The position numbers were made by a program, and so were the translations under genes. Below are positions 25,639-34,027 of a stretch of 64,000 nucleotides of DNA, piece after piece. The DNA lies in the NCBI GenBank assembly GCA_028599075.1, contig JAQRMW010000041.1, forward strand, positions 29,732 to 93,731. The letters run 5' to 3'. Numbering within the stretch: the first letter of the stretch is position 1; each line of letters begins with the position of its first letter. Origin of the DNA: Urechidicola sp. Lineage in GTDB: Bacteria; Bacteroidota; Bacteroidia; Flavobacteriales; Flavobacteriaceae. The notes beneath the pieces were generated by a model. That model ran no database searches, was not told where the DNA came from, and saw nothing but the letters and a program-made list of their open reading frames with translations.

Positions 25639-27894
25639 TTACAACTCAAAGTGCAAACCCAAAATAAAATTACGTCCTATATTTGGGATACCCTCACTTT
25701 TTAAGCGAGATAGATGAGCAGTATAGCTTGTATCAAACGCATTGTTGAGGTTTGCAGATAAATCAAATTCTAAGTTACCAACCTGTAGTGACCCACCAAG
25801 ACCTAAATTTACAATACTATATGCTTCGGTCGGAGTCTCAAACATACTCACATTATTCTGAGTAAAACTACTTGCAACATTAACTGTTGCAAACCCCTTT
25901 TGCCACCAATCTTTAATTTCAAACTCCCCGCGTAGTGTATTGTTCCATTGGTTTGCTGGTATCAATGGTAAATAATCTCCATTGGTTTGTTTGCCAATTA
26001 CGAGTTCAAAAGAGCTTTCTAAATGTAACCAATCAAATGGGTGTGGGTGAAAGTGAAATCCAGCTTCACCACCATATAATTTGGCATCACCTTGTATATA
26101 CTCATACACATCTGCGCCATCTTCTACAGTGCCAGTTGGTGATAAAAAGATATAATCTTGTAAGCCATTGAAAAATCCGTTTAAGAAAAATTCTAAGTGT
26201 TTATTATTATATTCAAGCGCTATATCGAGTTGAAAGTTTTGTTCGTTTAATAAATTAGGATTACCAATTTCGAACCTGTTGGTACCATGATGTACCCCAT
26301 TAGAAGATAGTTCTGATAAGTTGGGGGCTCTATAGCCCGAAGCTAGATTAACGCGAGCAGTGATGCTTTCTATAAAATCTCTTTTTACTCCTAATGAACC
26401 TGTAAAATTGTTATAAGTTTTATCTAGTGCTTCAAATACGTGTATTTCACCTTCATGATTTACCTCATGATATTCTGTAGTTAATTTACGATTATCAAAA
26501 CGCAGCCCACCTTGTATTGCACCCCAATCAAAATCGGCAATGGCAGTAGCAAAAATTCCGATATCGTTTATTTTAGCATTTGGAATGAGTAACTCTTCAC
26601 CTAAATTTTCATTGGTTTGATACATACCTTGTAGCCCAGTAATTAACTGAACTGTCTTGATTTTTGGCAGATTGTATTGTACATCATAACTCAATGTTTT
26701 TAGTTTCATTCTTAGCGCAGCATCATCTTCGGCATGTGATTCTGTATGTGGCTCATGGTTATGTTCATCTTCAAACTCTGACCGGTCATTAAAAATATAA
26801 CCGAAATTAAAATCTAATTTTGAAGTGTCAAAATACAAGTGATTGTGTAGACTTACGATATGGTTTTTTATTTTTTGATACGGCAATTCTGTAGAACGAT
26901 GTGTTGATTGATCTCCTATCCCTTCTGTCATACCTAATTCTGTACTGTTTAAATTGTAGCGTAATTCACTTGCAAATCGTTCTCGGCTAATTGAAAGTCC
27001 TGTATTAAAATTAAACTCGTTATACCTAGTATTGGTAACCCTATTTCCATTCGGAATTTTATAATCGGCATGCGTATTATAAGATCCTCTTACCAAAAAT
27101 TTAAAGCTTTCGTGTGAATTTTTAAATCCAACAGAACTGTTAGAACCAATAGTATTGCTAAAATATTGCTGATTAAAATCGGCACTTGTAGAATTGTTTG
27201 GAGCAAATTTTTCTGGATTAAAATAAATGACACCTCCCAAAGCATCAGAACCGTAAAGCAAAGATGAGGGACCTTTGATAACTTCAACACTTTCAATACC
27301 CGCTTCATTTAACCCCAAACCATGTTCATCTCCAAATTGTTGATTTTCTAAACGCACCCCTTGTGCATAAACTAAAACACGGTTGCCGCTTAAACCTCTA
27401 ATTACTGGTTTTCCGATGGATGTTCCGGTAGATATTTGTGAAACTCCGGGGATGGTTTCTATCCCTTCAATTAAAGTAGCAGCTCCCATTTGTTTGAGTT
27501 TGCTAATTTTTGCTGCCTCAACTTTCATTACATTTTTTGATTGCAATCTGTTAAACGGAGTAGAGATGATGACTTCGTCTATACTAAATACAGCCTTTTT
27601 TAAAATAACATTAAAATTTTTGTAGGATTTATGAATGTCAAGAGATTCGAAATAGGTTTCATATCCAACATGAGCAAACACGAGTGAAATATATCCGTGT
27701 GGAATGTTTTTGAGTTTGAATTTTCCGATGCTGTCAGTAACGGTTCCTACATGGAATTCTGGAGCATACACTTCTGCTCCAAATATTGGTTCTCCTTTCT
27801 CATCGGTAATTTTACCAGAAATACTGATTTGGCTATGAGCAATAAGATAAAGGCTACAGAAAATGAGGGTTAATAGGATTCTTTTTATTTTCAT
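25639..27894 (-). CDS. TonB-dependent outer-membrane receptor, metal-type (paralogue A)
   Basis: 751 residues. Signal peptide (1-21), a carboxypeptidase-regulatory-like domain (about 23-110: ISISGKITDEKGEPIFGAEVYAPE), a plug domain (about 120-230: GVSQISTGTSIGKPVIRGLSGNRVLVYAQG, SVEVIKGPSSLLYGSDALGGVI) and a 22-strand-type barrel ending in the hydrophobic ILGLHFEL. A histidine-rich loop at about 375-391 (DEHNHEPHTESHAEDD) resembles the zinc-capturing loop of ZnuD receptors. It probably imports a metal ion or complex with TonB energy. It is a close paralogue of the next receptor, from which it is separated by 268 bp. Confidence 0.9.
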   Translation of the reverse strand: MKIKRILLTLIFCSLYLIAHSQISISGKITDEKGEPIFGAEVYAPEFHVGTVTDSIGKFKLKNIPHGYISLVFAHVGYETYFESLDIHKSYKNFNVILKKAVFSIDEVIISTPFNRLQSKNVMKVEAAKISKLKQMGAATLIEGIETIPGVSQISTGTSIGKPVIRGLSGNRVLVYAQGVRLENQQFGDEHGLGLNEAGIESVEVIKGPSSLLYGSDALGGVIYFNPEKFAPNNSTSADFNQQYFSNTIGSNSSVGFKNSHESFKFLVRGSYNTHADYKIPNGNRVTNTRYNEFNFNTGLSISRERFASELRYNLNSTELGMTEGIGDQSTHRSTELPYQKIKNHIVSLHNHLYFDTSKLDFNFGYIFNDRSEFEDEHNHEPHTESHAEDDAALRMKLKTLSYDVQYNLPKIKTVQLITGLQGMYQTNENLGEELLIPNAKINDIGIFATAIADFDWGAIQGGLRFDNRKLTTEYHEVNHEGEIHVFEALDKTYNNFTGSLGVKRDFIESITARVNLASGYRAPNLSELSSNGVHHGTNRFEIGNPNLLNEQNFQLDIALEYNNKHLEFFLNGFFNGLQDYIFLSPTGTVEDGADVYEYIQGDAKLYGGEAGFHFHPHPFDWLHLESSFELVIGKQTNGDYLPLIPANQWNNTLRGEFEIKDWWQKGFATVNVASSFTQNNVSMFETPTEAYSIVNLGLGGSLQVGNLEFDLSANLNNAFDTSYTAHLSRLKSEGIPNIGRNFILGLHFEL

Positions 27895-28126
27895 TTTAGA
27901 AAACGATTTAAATGACTAAGACTTTTTAATGATAACTTTTAAAAGCTTTATGTCAAGTTTAAATGATGTTGCAAAATACAAATAAATATACTTTTGGAAA
28001 TGCATAAATATGTTGACTAAACAGGTCTGCCAAAATAAGCTTACTCCTTACAGATTTATCATTGACTTTTTGATTCGTCATATTTTTTAAGGTAATATCC
28101 AATAAACCTTTTCTATAAGTTTGTTT

Positions 28127-28158
28127 TAAAAAACAAGGCAGCTCATAGCTGCCTTGTT
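28127..28158 (-). terminator. Rho-independent terminator of receptor B
   Basis: ACAAGGCAGCT and AGCTGCCTTGT form an 11-bp stem with a tiny loop, followed by a T run on the minus strand, directly after the stop of the gene at 28163-30454. Confidence 0.88.
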
Positions 28159-28162
28159 AATC

Positions 28163-30454
28163 TTATATATTAAAACTAAATCCAAGAACAAAGTTAGTAC
28201 CTATATTTGGTATTCCATCGTTTTTAAATCTCGATAAATGAGAAATGTACTCTTGGTTAAAAGCGTTATTTAAGCTAGCTTGAACATCGAATTTTAGATT
28301 TGCTAAGTCAAACGAACCGCCTAGTGCAAAATTTACAAGTGTATTTGCACCAGTAGCTGTTTCAAAACCACTCACATTATTTTGTTCTAAATAACTCTGT
28401 GTTATTATACTTGCATAACCATTATTCCACCAATCTTTAATATCAAACTCTGCTCTAAATGTATTTGTCCATTTATTTGCAGGGATTAATGTTAAATAAT
28501 CACCATTATCCTGTTTGCCGATTACCATTTCAAAACCTGACTCTATATGTAGCCAATGAAGTGGGTGTGGATGTAGATGTAAGCCAAATTCTCCACCATA
28601 TAATTTTGAATCATCTTGTGTATATTCAAATACAGGCGCTCCATCTTCTTCTTCACCTGTAGGTGCTAAATAGATATAGTTGCTAATTTGATTGTAAAAC
28701 CCATTTATAAAAAATTCAAAATGCTTGCTTGTATATTCAAATGCTAAGTCTGCTTGAAAATTTTGCTCATTTTCTAAATTTGGATTCCCAATTTCGAATC
28801 TATTTACACCGTGGTGTACTCCATTAGAGGTTAATTCTGCTAAATTTGGAGCTCTATAACCGGTTGCTAAATTTATTCTTGTAGTAATACTTTCAATAAT
28901 ATTGAATTTATATCCTATAGAACCATTAAAGCTATTAAAGGTTTTGTTTAGTGCTTCAATATGATGCTCTTCATCTTCTTCATGCTCGTTATGATCATGC
29001 TCTAATTCATGTTCTTCGGACTCTAAATTTCTATTGTCATAACGCATACCGATTAATAATGAGCTGTTTTCAAAATCAATAGTTGCTGTACTGTAAACTC
29101 CAAAATCATTAATAGTAGCATTAGGAATCAAAATCTCTTCACCATAATTAGCATTTGTTTGATGCATGCCTTGTGCGCCAAGAATTATTGAAGTGTTCCC
29201 AAACTTTGGAGCGTGATATTTAGCATTATAGCTAAATGTTTTTAGCTTCATTCTAAGTGCAGGCTCCATCAATTCATGTTCATCTTCTTCGTGCTCATCC
29301 TCTTCGTGTTCGTCCTCTTCGTGACCATGTTCATCTTCAAATTCATTTCTGTCGTCATAGATATAGCCTAAATCGATATCTAATTTTGAATTATCAAAAA
29401 AGATATGATTGTGCCATCCAATAATATGATTATTAACCTTTTGATAAGGTAACTCTAGCGATCTGCTTTTAGTCTGTTCATGAATTTCTTCTGTAATACC
29501 AATATTATTTTGGTTATAGTTATAACGCAATTCACTCGATACATTGTCATCTACAAAAGCAATTCCGGCATTAAAGTTTAATTCATTAAATCTTGAGTTT
29601 GTAACTCTATTTCCGTCAGGTGTTTTATAATCTATATGGCTATTATAAGCACCTCTTAATAGGTATTTCCATTGCTCTCCAGACTGTTTCATGCCAAAAG
29701 TAGTTTGCATACCTTGAGTGTTAGAATACATGGTTTCTCCTAGGTTTGCAACAAATTCATTTTTATGTGCAAATTTTTCTGGCGTAATATAAATAACACC
29801 ACCCAATGCATCTGAACCATAGAGTAGAGAAGCAGGGCCTTTGATAACTTCTACACTTTCTACACCTGCTTGTGCAACTCCTAAACCATGTTCGCCACCA
29901 AACTGTTGATTTTCTAAACGTACACCTTGAGAGTACACTAAAACACGATTACCACTTAAACCTCTAATTACAGGTTTTCCGATAGATACACCTGTAGAAA
30001 TTTGCGATACGCCAGCAATACTAGTTATGCCTTCTATTAGATTTACACTTCCATTTTGTTTTATTTGCTTTGCTTTTAGTACTTCAATCTTCATTACATT
30101 TTCAGATTGCAAGCGATTAAATGGTGTAGAAACTATGACTTCGTCCATATTAAAAATAGACTCTACGAGAACTATATTTACATCAGTTTGATTTTGATGT
30201 AATTCTAATTCTTTTTGTATAGTTTTAAATCCTATATAAGAATATGTAACCGTAAAAGTTCCGTGTGGAATTTTATTTAATATATAGTTTCCTTCTATAT
30301 CTGTTGTGGTACCTGTGTGTAGTGTTTCGATATATATATCTACACCCAACAATGGATTGTTATTTTCATCTGTAACAGATCCACTAATACTAACCTGACC
30401 ATAGGTCATAAAAGCAATGCTCGTAAATACGAGACTGCATATAATTTTTTTCAT
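28163..30454 (-). CDS. TonB-dependent outer-membrane receptor, metal-type with His/Glu-rich loops (paralogue B)
   Basis: 763 residues with the same layout as paralogue A: signal (1-19), carboxypeptidase-like domain (VSISGSVTDENNNPLLGVDIYIE), plug (GVSQISTGVSIGKPVIRGLSGNRVL, EVIKGPASLLYGSDALGGVIY), barrel. Two acidic histidine-rich segments mark predicted outer loops: about 371-396 with repeated HEEDE units, and about 478-500 (HELEHDHNEHEEDEEHH). Such loops fit zinc capture as in ZnuD; the metal is inferred. A Cys/His-rich small protein is encoded 44 nt upstream, in a run with TerC. Confidence 0.92.
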   Translation of the reverse strand: MKKIICSLVFTSIAFMTYGQVSISGSVTDENNNPLLGVDIYIETLHTGTTTDIEGNYILNKIPHGTFTVTYSYIGFKTIQKELELHQNQTDVNIVLVESIFNMDEVIVSTPFNRLQSENVMKIEVLKAKQIKQNGSVNLIEGITSIAGVSQISTGVSIGKPVIRGLSGNRVLVYSQGVRLENQQFGGEHGLGVAQAGVESVEVIKGPASLLYGSDALGGVIYITPEKFAHKNEFVANLGETMYSNTQGMQTTFGMKQSGEQWKYLLRGAYNSHIDYKTPDGNRVTNSRFNELNFNAGIAFVDDNVSSELRYNYNQNNIGITEEIHEQTKSRSLELPYQKVNNHIIGWHNHIFFDNSKLDIDLGYIYDDRNEFEDEHGHEEDEHEEDEHEEDEHELMEPALRMKLKTFSYNAKYHAPKFGNTSIILGAQGMHQTNANYGEEILIPNATINDFGVYSTATIDFENSSLLIGMRYDNRNLESEEHELEHDHNEHEEDEEHHIEALNKTFNSFNGSIGYKFNIIESITTRINLATGYRAPNLAELTSNGVHHGVNRFEIGNPNLENEQNFQADLAFEYTSKHFEFFINGFYNQISNYIYLAPTGEEEDGAPVFEYTQDDSKLYGGEFGLHLHPHPLHWLHIESGFEMVIGKQDNGDYLTLIPANKWTNTFRAEFDIKDWWNNGYASIITQSYLEQNNVSGFETATGANTLVNFALGGSFDLANLKFDVQASLNNAFNQEYISHLSRFKNDGIPNIGTNFVLGFSFNI
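29280..29330 (-). repeat. In-frame 15-bp repeats coding for HEEDE units in receptor B
   Basis: About three tandem copies of a 15-nt unit (GTGCTCATCCTCTTC-like on the plus strand) encode repeated EDEHE/HEEDE in a predicted outer loop. As the unit is a multiple of three, copy-number change would lengthen or shorten the metal-binding loop without breaking the frame. Confidence 0.75.
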
Positions 30455-30498
30455 GATAATAATTTAATTGTTAAAAGATAATCTAATTTGGTTGTTGA

Positions 30499-30828
30499 TT
30501 AACTTAAAACAATTGGAGGGCCTCTGCTAAGGTGTTGAAGTATTTGTTCGTAATACCATGTATCATTAAATGATATTGGAGAACTATTTATTGATTTAGT
30601 TGGTGTAAAATCAAACGTAGATAAATTGAATGTTGTTATTACATGTTGTTGAAAATGATAAACAGAACAATCTATTTCTACTTTATGTATATGTTGAATA
30701 TTTTCTGATTCACAAACAATATGTTCATGCTCTTCTTCTAAGACATGCACAAACTGAACAGCAATCGGCAACAATAACATTACCGAAGTTAAAACTGAAA
30801 TTATAGTATGTAAAACTTTTTTATTCAC
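30499..30828 (-). CDS. Small exported Cys/His-rich protein upstream of the TonB receptor
   Basis: 109 residues, GTG start at 30828, two bases after the TerC stop. The N-terminal hydrophobic segment (about 7-27) looks like a signal peptide or anchor. The next part is dense in metal-type ligands: VHVLEEEHEHIVCESENIQHIHKVEIDC and HFQQH. Proteins of this kind next to metal TonB receptors are familiar in Flavobacteria, but I know of no proven role. Metal binding or sensing in the periplasm is a reasonable inference. Confidence 0.68.
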   Translation of the reverse strand: MNKKVLHTIISVLTSVMLLLPIAVQFVHVLEEEHEHIVCESENIQHIHKVEIDCSVYHFQQHVITTFNLSTFDFTPTKSINSSPISFNDTWYYEQILQHLSRGPPIVLS

Positions 30829-30830
30829 TA

Positions 30831-31604
30831 CTAATTTTTAACTTTTTTACGAAGGCGCATATTTAATGCTTCTACTCCAAGTGAAAAAGCGATCGCAAAA
30901 TACAAATATCCTTTAGGAATTGCACCAACATGTTGCCCAAAAATTTCGGCCTTAGCTAAATGAGCACCTTCTGTAATTAGCATGAATCCAATTAATATTA
31001 AAAACGATAGTGCTAACATTTGTACTGTTGGGTGCTTGTTTACAAAATTACCGATAGGTGTTGCGAATAGCATCATTATTATAATTGAAATTACAACTGC
31101 AATAATCATAATAGTTAATGCGCCTTCAACTCCGTTTGTCATTCCAACTGCTGTTAAAACAGAATCAAATGAAAAAACAATATCTATCAGCACAATTTGC
31201 AAAATTACAGCATTTAGAGATGATGCTAATTTTTTCTTAGTTGTTTTTTCTACAGGGATATCCTCAATTTTGTGATGTATTTCTTTGGTGCTTTTATACA
31301 AGAGAAAAATTCCACCTAACACCAAGATTAAACTTTGCCCCGTTATGCCAACATGAATCCAAGATAAGTGTATTGTATAAAATGGATCTTGCATTGCAAT
31401 GAGTAATGTAACACCCAGTAACAATAATATTCTGAATAGCATTGCTAACAGTAAGCCTATTCTAGTAGCTTTTTTAATTTGATTTTTAGGTAACTTTCCT
31501 GCGGCAATAGAAATAAATACAATATTGTCTATCCCTAAAACAATTTCTAAAAGCGTTAATGTTAATAGTGCAACCCATGTTCCACCTTGTAAAAATATTT
31601 CCAT
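30831..31604 (-). CDS. TerC-family integral membrane protein
   Basis: 257 residues with about seven hydrophobic helices. Family motifs: LTLLEIVLGIDNIVFISIAAGKLP near the N-terminus and VLIDIVFSFDSVLTAVGM in the middle, each with the acidic residues proposed to bind metal. TerC proteins are linked to tellurite resistance and to Mn2+ efflux or metal loading of exported proteins. Between a lipoprotein gene (2 nt) and a Cys/His-rich protein gene (2 nt), it is part of a likely metal-handling operon. Confidence 0.9.
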   Translation of the reverse strand: MEIFLQGGTWVALLTLTLLEIVLGIDNIVFISIAAGKLPKNQIKKATRIGLLLAMLFRILLLLGVTLLIAMQDPFYTIHLSWIHVGITGQSLILVLGGIFLLYKSTKEIHHKIEDIPVEKTTKKKLASSLNAVILQIVLIDIVFSFDSVLTAVGMTNGVEGALTIMIIAVVISIIIMMLFATPIGNFVNKHPTVQMLALSFLILIGFMLITEGAHLAKAEIFGQHVGAIPKGYLYFAIAFSLGVEALNMRLRKKVKN

Positions 31605-31606
31605 AG

Positions 31607-31978
31607 TTAATCAGCAGTTTTAATAACGGTTCCTTTAATCACAAAATTAGAATGTCCAATAACCGCTTCAAAATCATAAGAATTTGCAGTCACACTTTTT
31701 AGCTTAACATTGATGGGTTCATTGTCTAGTTCCGTTTTCGGATGCAACATTTGTAAGGTGTAGTTAAAATTATTTTTCCAATGAATAGATAAGGTATCTA
31801 TTTTATCATCATAATATTCTATTTGCAAATCACAGATGCGTTTAAAAACTGTTTTATCATATTTTTCATCAGCAAGAATTTCAAATGTACCTTGTTTAAA
31901 AGTATCAAGGTCTAGTTGCTCTCTTTTTTTACAAGAGAAAAGGGTTAAGAAACAGCAAAAAAGAAATATGTTTTTCAT
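31607..31978 (-). CDS. Small lipoprotein, first gene of the TerC/TonB run
   Basis: 123 residues. MKNIFLFCCFLTLFSC is a lipoprotein signal (Cys16). The mature part is beta-rich (GTFEILADEKYDKTVFKRICDLQIEYYDDKIDTLSIHWKNN). Similar proteins are sometimes labelled 'DNA topoisomerase IV' in databases, which the sequence does not support. TerC starts 2 nt after its stop. Confidence 0.7.
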   Translation of the reverse strand: MKNIFLFCCFLTLFSCKKREQLDLDTFKQGTFEILADEKYDKTVFKRICDLQIEYYDDKIDTLSIHWKNNFNYTLQMLHPKTELDNEPINVKLKSVTANSYDFEAVIGHSNFVIKGTVIKTAD

Positions 31979-32000
31979 TTAAATTATTTTTTTAGGTTTT

Positions 32001-32408
32001 CGTCACTTCGAGTATTTTGGCACACAAAGTGATGCCAAAATGTATCGAGAAGTTATTTGAACTTCTTCTTTGCTAAATTAGGTAATCGATTGAATTCATC
32101 ATTTATCAATGTTTCCTTTTTGGATTTTGACCATTTTTTTAATTGCTTTTCTTTTTCGATTGCCATATTAATATCTGTAAATTCTGCATAGAATTTTAAT
32201 TATATAGGTCTTCTATAATATGTATAACTTCCTTTATATGACCCGTTTTGATGTGAACGAACTCTACTTGTTAAATCTGATGTAACCCCTGTATAGTATG
32301 TTCCATCAGAACATAATAAGATATATACATAAGAAACTTTCATTTTTCATAGTTAACAATGTTCTCGATACAATTTTCTCCCTGTGTCGAAAACCACTCG
32401 AACTGACG
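32001..32408. mobile_element. Two-armed palindromic element with a GIY-YIG gene between its arms
   Basis: The left arm 32001-32051 (CGTCACTTCGAGTATTTTGG to TGTATCGAGAA) and the right arm 32362-32408 (TTCTCGATACAATTTTCTCC to CACTCGAACTGACG) are inverted copies of each other and of the empty elements at 23693-23810 and 49861-49977. The GIY-YIG coding sequence (32053-32343, minus) fits almost exactly between them. Each arm also has an inner hairpin. I infer a composite element: palindrome plus nuclease gene. Confidence 0.6.
32053..32343 (-). pseudogene. GIY-YIG endonuclease-domain protein with one nonsense codon
   Basis: ATG at 32343, final TAA at 32053-32055, in one frame throughout except for a TAA at 32200-32202 (codon 48). 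The first part, MKVSYVYILLCSDGTYYTGV, carries the GIY-YIG strand pair (as VYI and YTGV) and TSDLTSRVRSHQNG with the catalytic Arg. After the stop comes LKFYAEFTDINMAIEKEKQL, then KKWSKSKKETLINDEF, matching the family's E-K-Q-[IL]-K-x-W block. The premature stop replaces the residue between RRPI and LKFYAEF where homologues usually have Glu, so a single GAA-to-TAA change explains it. Small solo GIY-YIG proteins are of the UPF0213/YhbQ type. Confidence 0.85.
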
Positions 32409-32417
32409 ATACCGTAA

Positions 32418-33764
32418 TTAAATCCCCGTAAAATTACTAGGAGTTATTACTCTTAATTCTGATTTAATTGCCTCACTGACTTCTAAGGTATCAATAAAAT
32501 TAGCAATAGATTGTTGTGTTATTTTTTCATTGGTACGTGTCAAGCCTTTCAAAGCTTCATACGGATTTGGATAGGCTTCGCGTCTTAAAATTGTTTGTAT
32601 TGCTTCTGCAACTACTGCCCAATTATTTTCTAAATCTCTTTCAAAAGCTTCTTTGTTTAACAACAATTTATTCAAGCCTTTTAAGGTAGATGAAAATGCA
32701 ATGGTTGTATGTGCTAAAGGCACTCCAATATTTCTCAATACTGTTGAATCGGTTAAATCTCGTTGTAATCTAGAGATTGGTAATTTAGCTGAAAGAAATT
32801 CAAAAATTGCATTAGCCATTCCTAAGTTCCCTTCAGAATTTTCAAAATCAATTGGGTTTACTTTATGTGGCATTGCCGAAGATCCTATTTCGCCAGCTTT
32901 TATTTTTTGTTTAAAATAATCATTAGAAACATAGGTCCAGATATCACGGTTTAAATCAATCAAAATAGTGTTGATTCTTTTTAATCCATCAAACAGAGAC
33001 GCCATGTGGTCATAATGTTCAATCTGAGTTGTTGGAAAAGAATGGTGTAATCCCAAACTGTTTTCTACAAAATTGGTTCCGAATGCCTTCCAATCATTTT
33101 GTGGATATGCAACCTTGTGTGCATTGTAATTCCCAGTAGCACCACCAAATTTTGCGGCATGTGGAATCGCTTTTAATCCTATCAGTTGCTGATTGATACG
33201 CTCTACAAAAACATAAATTTCTTTTCCTAATCGGGTAGGAGAGGCAGGTTGCCCGTGAGTACGCGCTAACATAGGAATGTCTTTCCAATCGTTAGATAAA
33301 CTTTCTAGTTTTGCTTTTAACTCTTCTAACATTGGATAATACACATCTATCAATGCTTCTTTTAAAGATAGTGGAATTGCAGTATTGTTGATGTCTTGTG
33401 AGGTCAATCCAAAATGGATAAACTCTTTAGATGCTTCTAAGCCACCAATCAAATCAAACTGTTCTTTTATAAAATACTCAACAGCTTTTACATCGTGGTT
33501 GGTTACTTTTTCGATGTCTTTAATTTTTTGTGCATCGGCATCAGAAAAATCAGCATATATTTTCCGCAATACTGGAAACAAGCTGTTGTCAAAATTTGCC
33601 AGTTGTGGAAGTGGTAATTCACAAAGCGAAATAAAATATTCTATCTCTACTTGTACTCGGTATTTGATCAATGCTTTTTCTGAAAAATAAGGAGCAAAAT
33701 TTTCTACTTTATTGCGGTAACGTCCATCAATAGGAGAAATGGCGTTGAGAGTATTTAAGGTCAT
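32418..33764 (-). CDS. purB: Adenylosuccinate lyase
   Basis: 448 residues from the ATG at 33764 (MTLNTLNAISPIDGRYRNKVE). Splits adenylosuccinate to AMP and fumarate and also acts on SAICAR in purine synthesis. The fumarase/aspartase-superfamily signature is GSSAMPHKVNPIDFENSEGN, the catalytic Ser loop. Other blocks are TNHDVKAVEYFI, HFGLTSQDINNTA and RTHGQPASPTRLGKE. The frame is open 28 codons further upstream, but the promoter (33784-33791) excludes that. The HEAT-like gene upstream on the same strand is a usual neighbour. Confidence 0.96.
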   Translation of the reverse strand: MTLNTLNAISPIDGRYRNKVENFAPYFSEKALIKYRVQVEIEYFISLCELPLPQLANFDNSLFPVLRKIYADFSDADAQKIKDIEKVTNHDVKAVEYFIKEQFDLIGGLEASKEFIHFGLTSQDINNTAIPLSLKEALIDVYYPMLEELKAKLESLSNDWKDIPMLARTHGQPASPTRLGKEIYVFVERINQQLIGLKAIPHAAKFGGATGNYNAHKVAYPQNDWKAFGTNFVENSLGLHHSFPTTQIEHYDHMASLFDGLKRINTILIDLNRDIWTYVSNDYFKQKIKAGEIGSSAMPHKVNPIDFENSEGNLGMANAIFEFLSAKLPISRLQRDLTDSTVLRNIGVPLAHTTIAFSSTLKGLNKLLLNKEAFERDLENNWAVVAEAIQTILRREAYPNPYEALKGLTRTNEKITQQSIANFIDTLEVSEAIKSELRVITPSNFTGI

Positions 33765-33783
33765 AGTGTGTTGTGTTGATGTG

Positions 33784-33814
33784 CAAAAATACGACAAGGA
33801 AATGAAATCCCAAA
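33784..33814 (-). promoter_or_regulatory. purB promoter, -33 TTTG and -7 TATTTTTG with 19-bp spacer
   Basis: On the minus strand TTTG (33814-33811), a 19-nt spacer, then TATTTTTG (33791-33784), 20 nt before the purB ATG. Both elements and the spacing fit the Bacteroidota promoter model. The -33 element lies inside the AAAT heptad array. Confidence 0.65.
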
Positions 33815-33880
33815 TAGTAAATATCAAATAGTAAGCACCAAATGACAAATAAGAAATTCCAAATAATTAAATTCTCAAAT
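33802..33880. repeat. Degenerate heptad array with AAAT core upstream of purB
   Basis: From 33802 to 33864 there are nine contiguous 7-bp units on the plus strand, eight of which end in AAAT (ATGAAAT, CCCAAAT, AGTAAAT and so on; the exception is AGTAAGC). Two 8-bp units ending in AAAT follow to 33880. The period, not the sequence of the first three bases, is conserved. Confidence 0.85.
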
Positions 33881-33887
33881 GCTAATT

Positions 33888-33920
33888 TATGAATGGATTC
33901 CCGTTTGCACGGAAAAGACA
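33888..33920. repeat. Single arm of the GTCATTCCCG palindrome family
   Basis: GGATTCCCGTTTGCACGGAA followed by AAGACAG is an inverted, partly decayed arm of the family seen at 8227 and 40089. A matching arm in the other orientation lies at 34671-34699, on the far side of the HEAT-like gene. Confidence 0.65.
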
Positions 33921-33950
33921 GTTTTATTTAATTAGTTACTTTTTATTTAC

Positions 33951-34027
33951 ATCAACCATCAACCATCAACCATCAACCATCAACCATCAACCATCAACCA
34001 TCGGTCTTCTGTCTCCCGTCTATCGTC
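33951..34027. repeat. Heptad array (ATCAACC)7 followed by four heptads ending in GTC
   Basis: Seven perfect ATCAACC units (33951-33999). In the same 7-bp phase come ATCGGTC, TTCTGTC, TCCCGTC and TATCGTC (34000-34027). The TAG stop of the HEAT-like gene (34020-34022) lies inside the last units. Confidence 0.93.

Noticed and set aside
25935..28662. Plus-strand ORFs of 67-80 codons inside the two TonB receptor genes
   Set aside because: They are antisense shadows of long, well-supported coding regions and have no domain of their own.
32418..33848. Longer purB start at 33848
   Set aside because: The extra 28 codons lie upstream of, or across, a good promoter (33784-33814) and do not resemble PurB; the ATG at 33764 gives the usual N-terminus.
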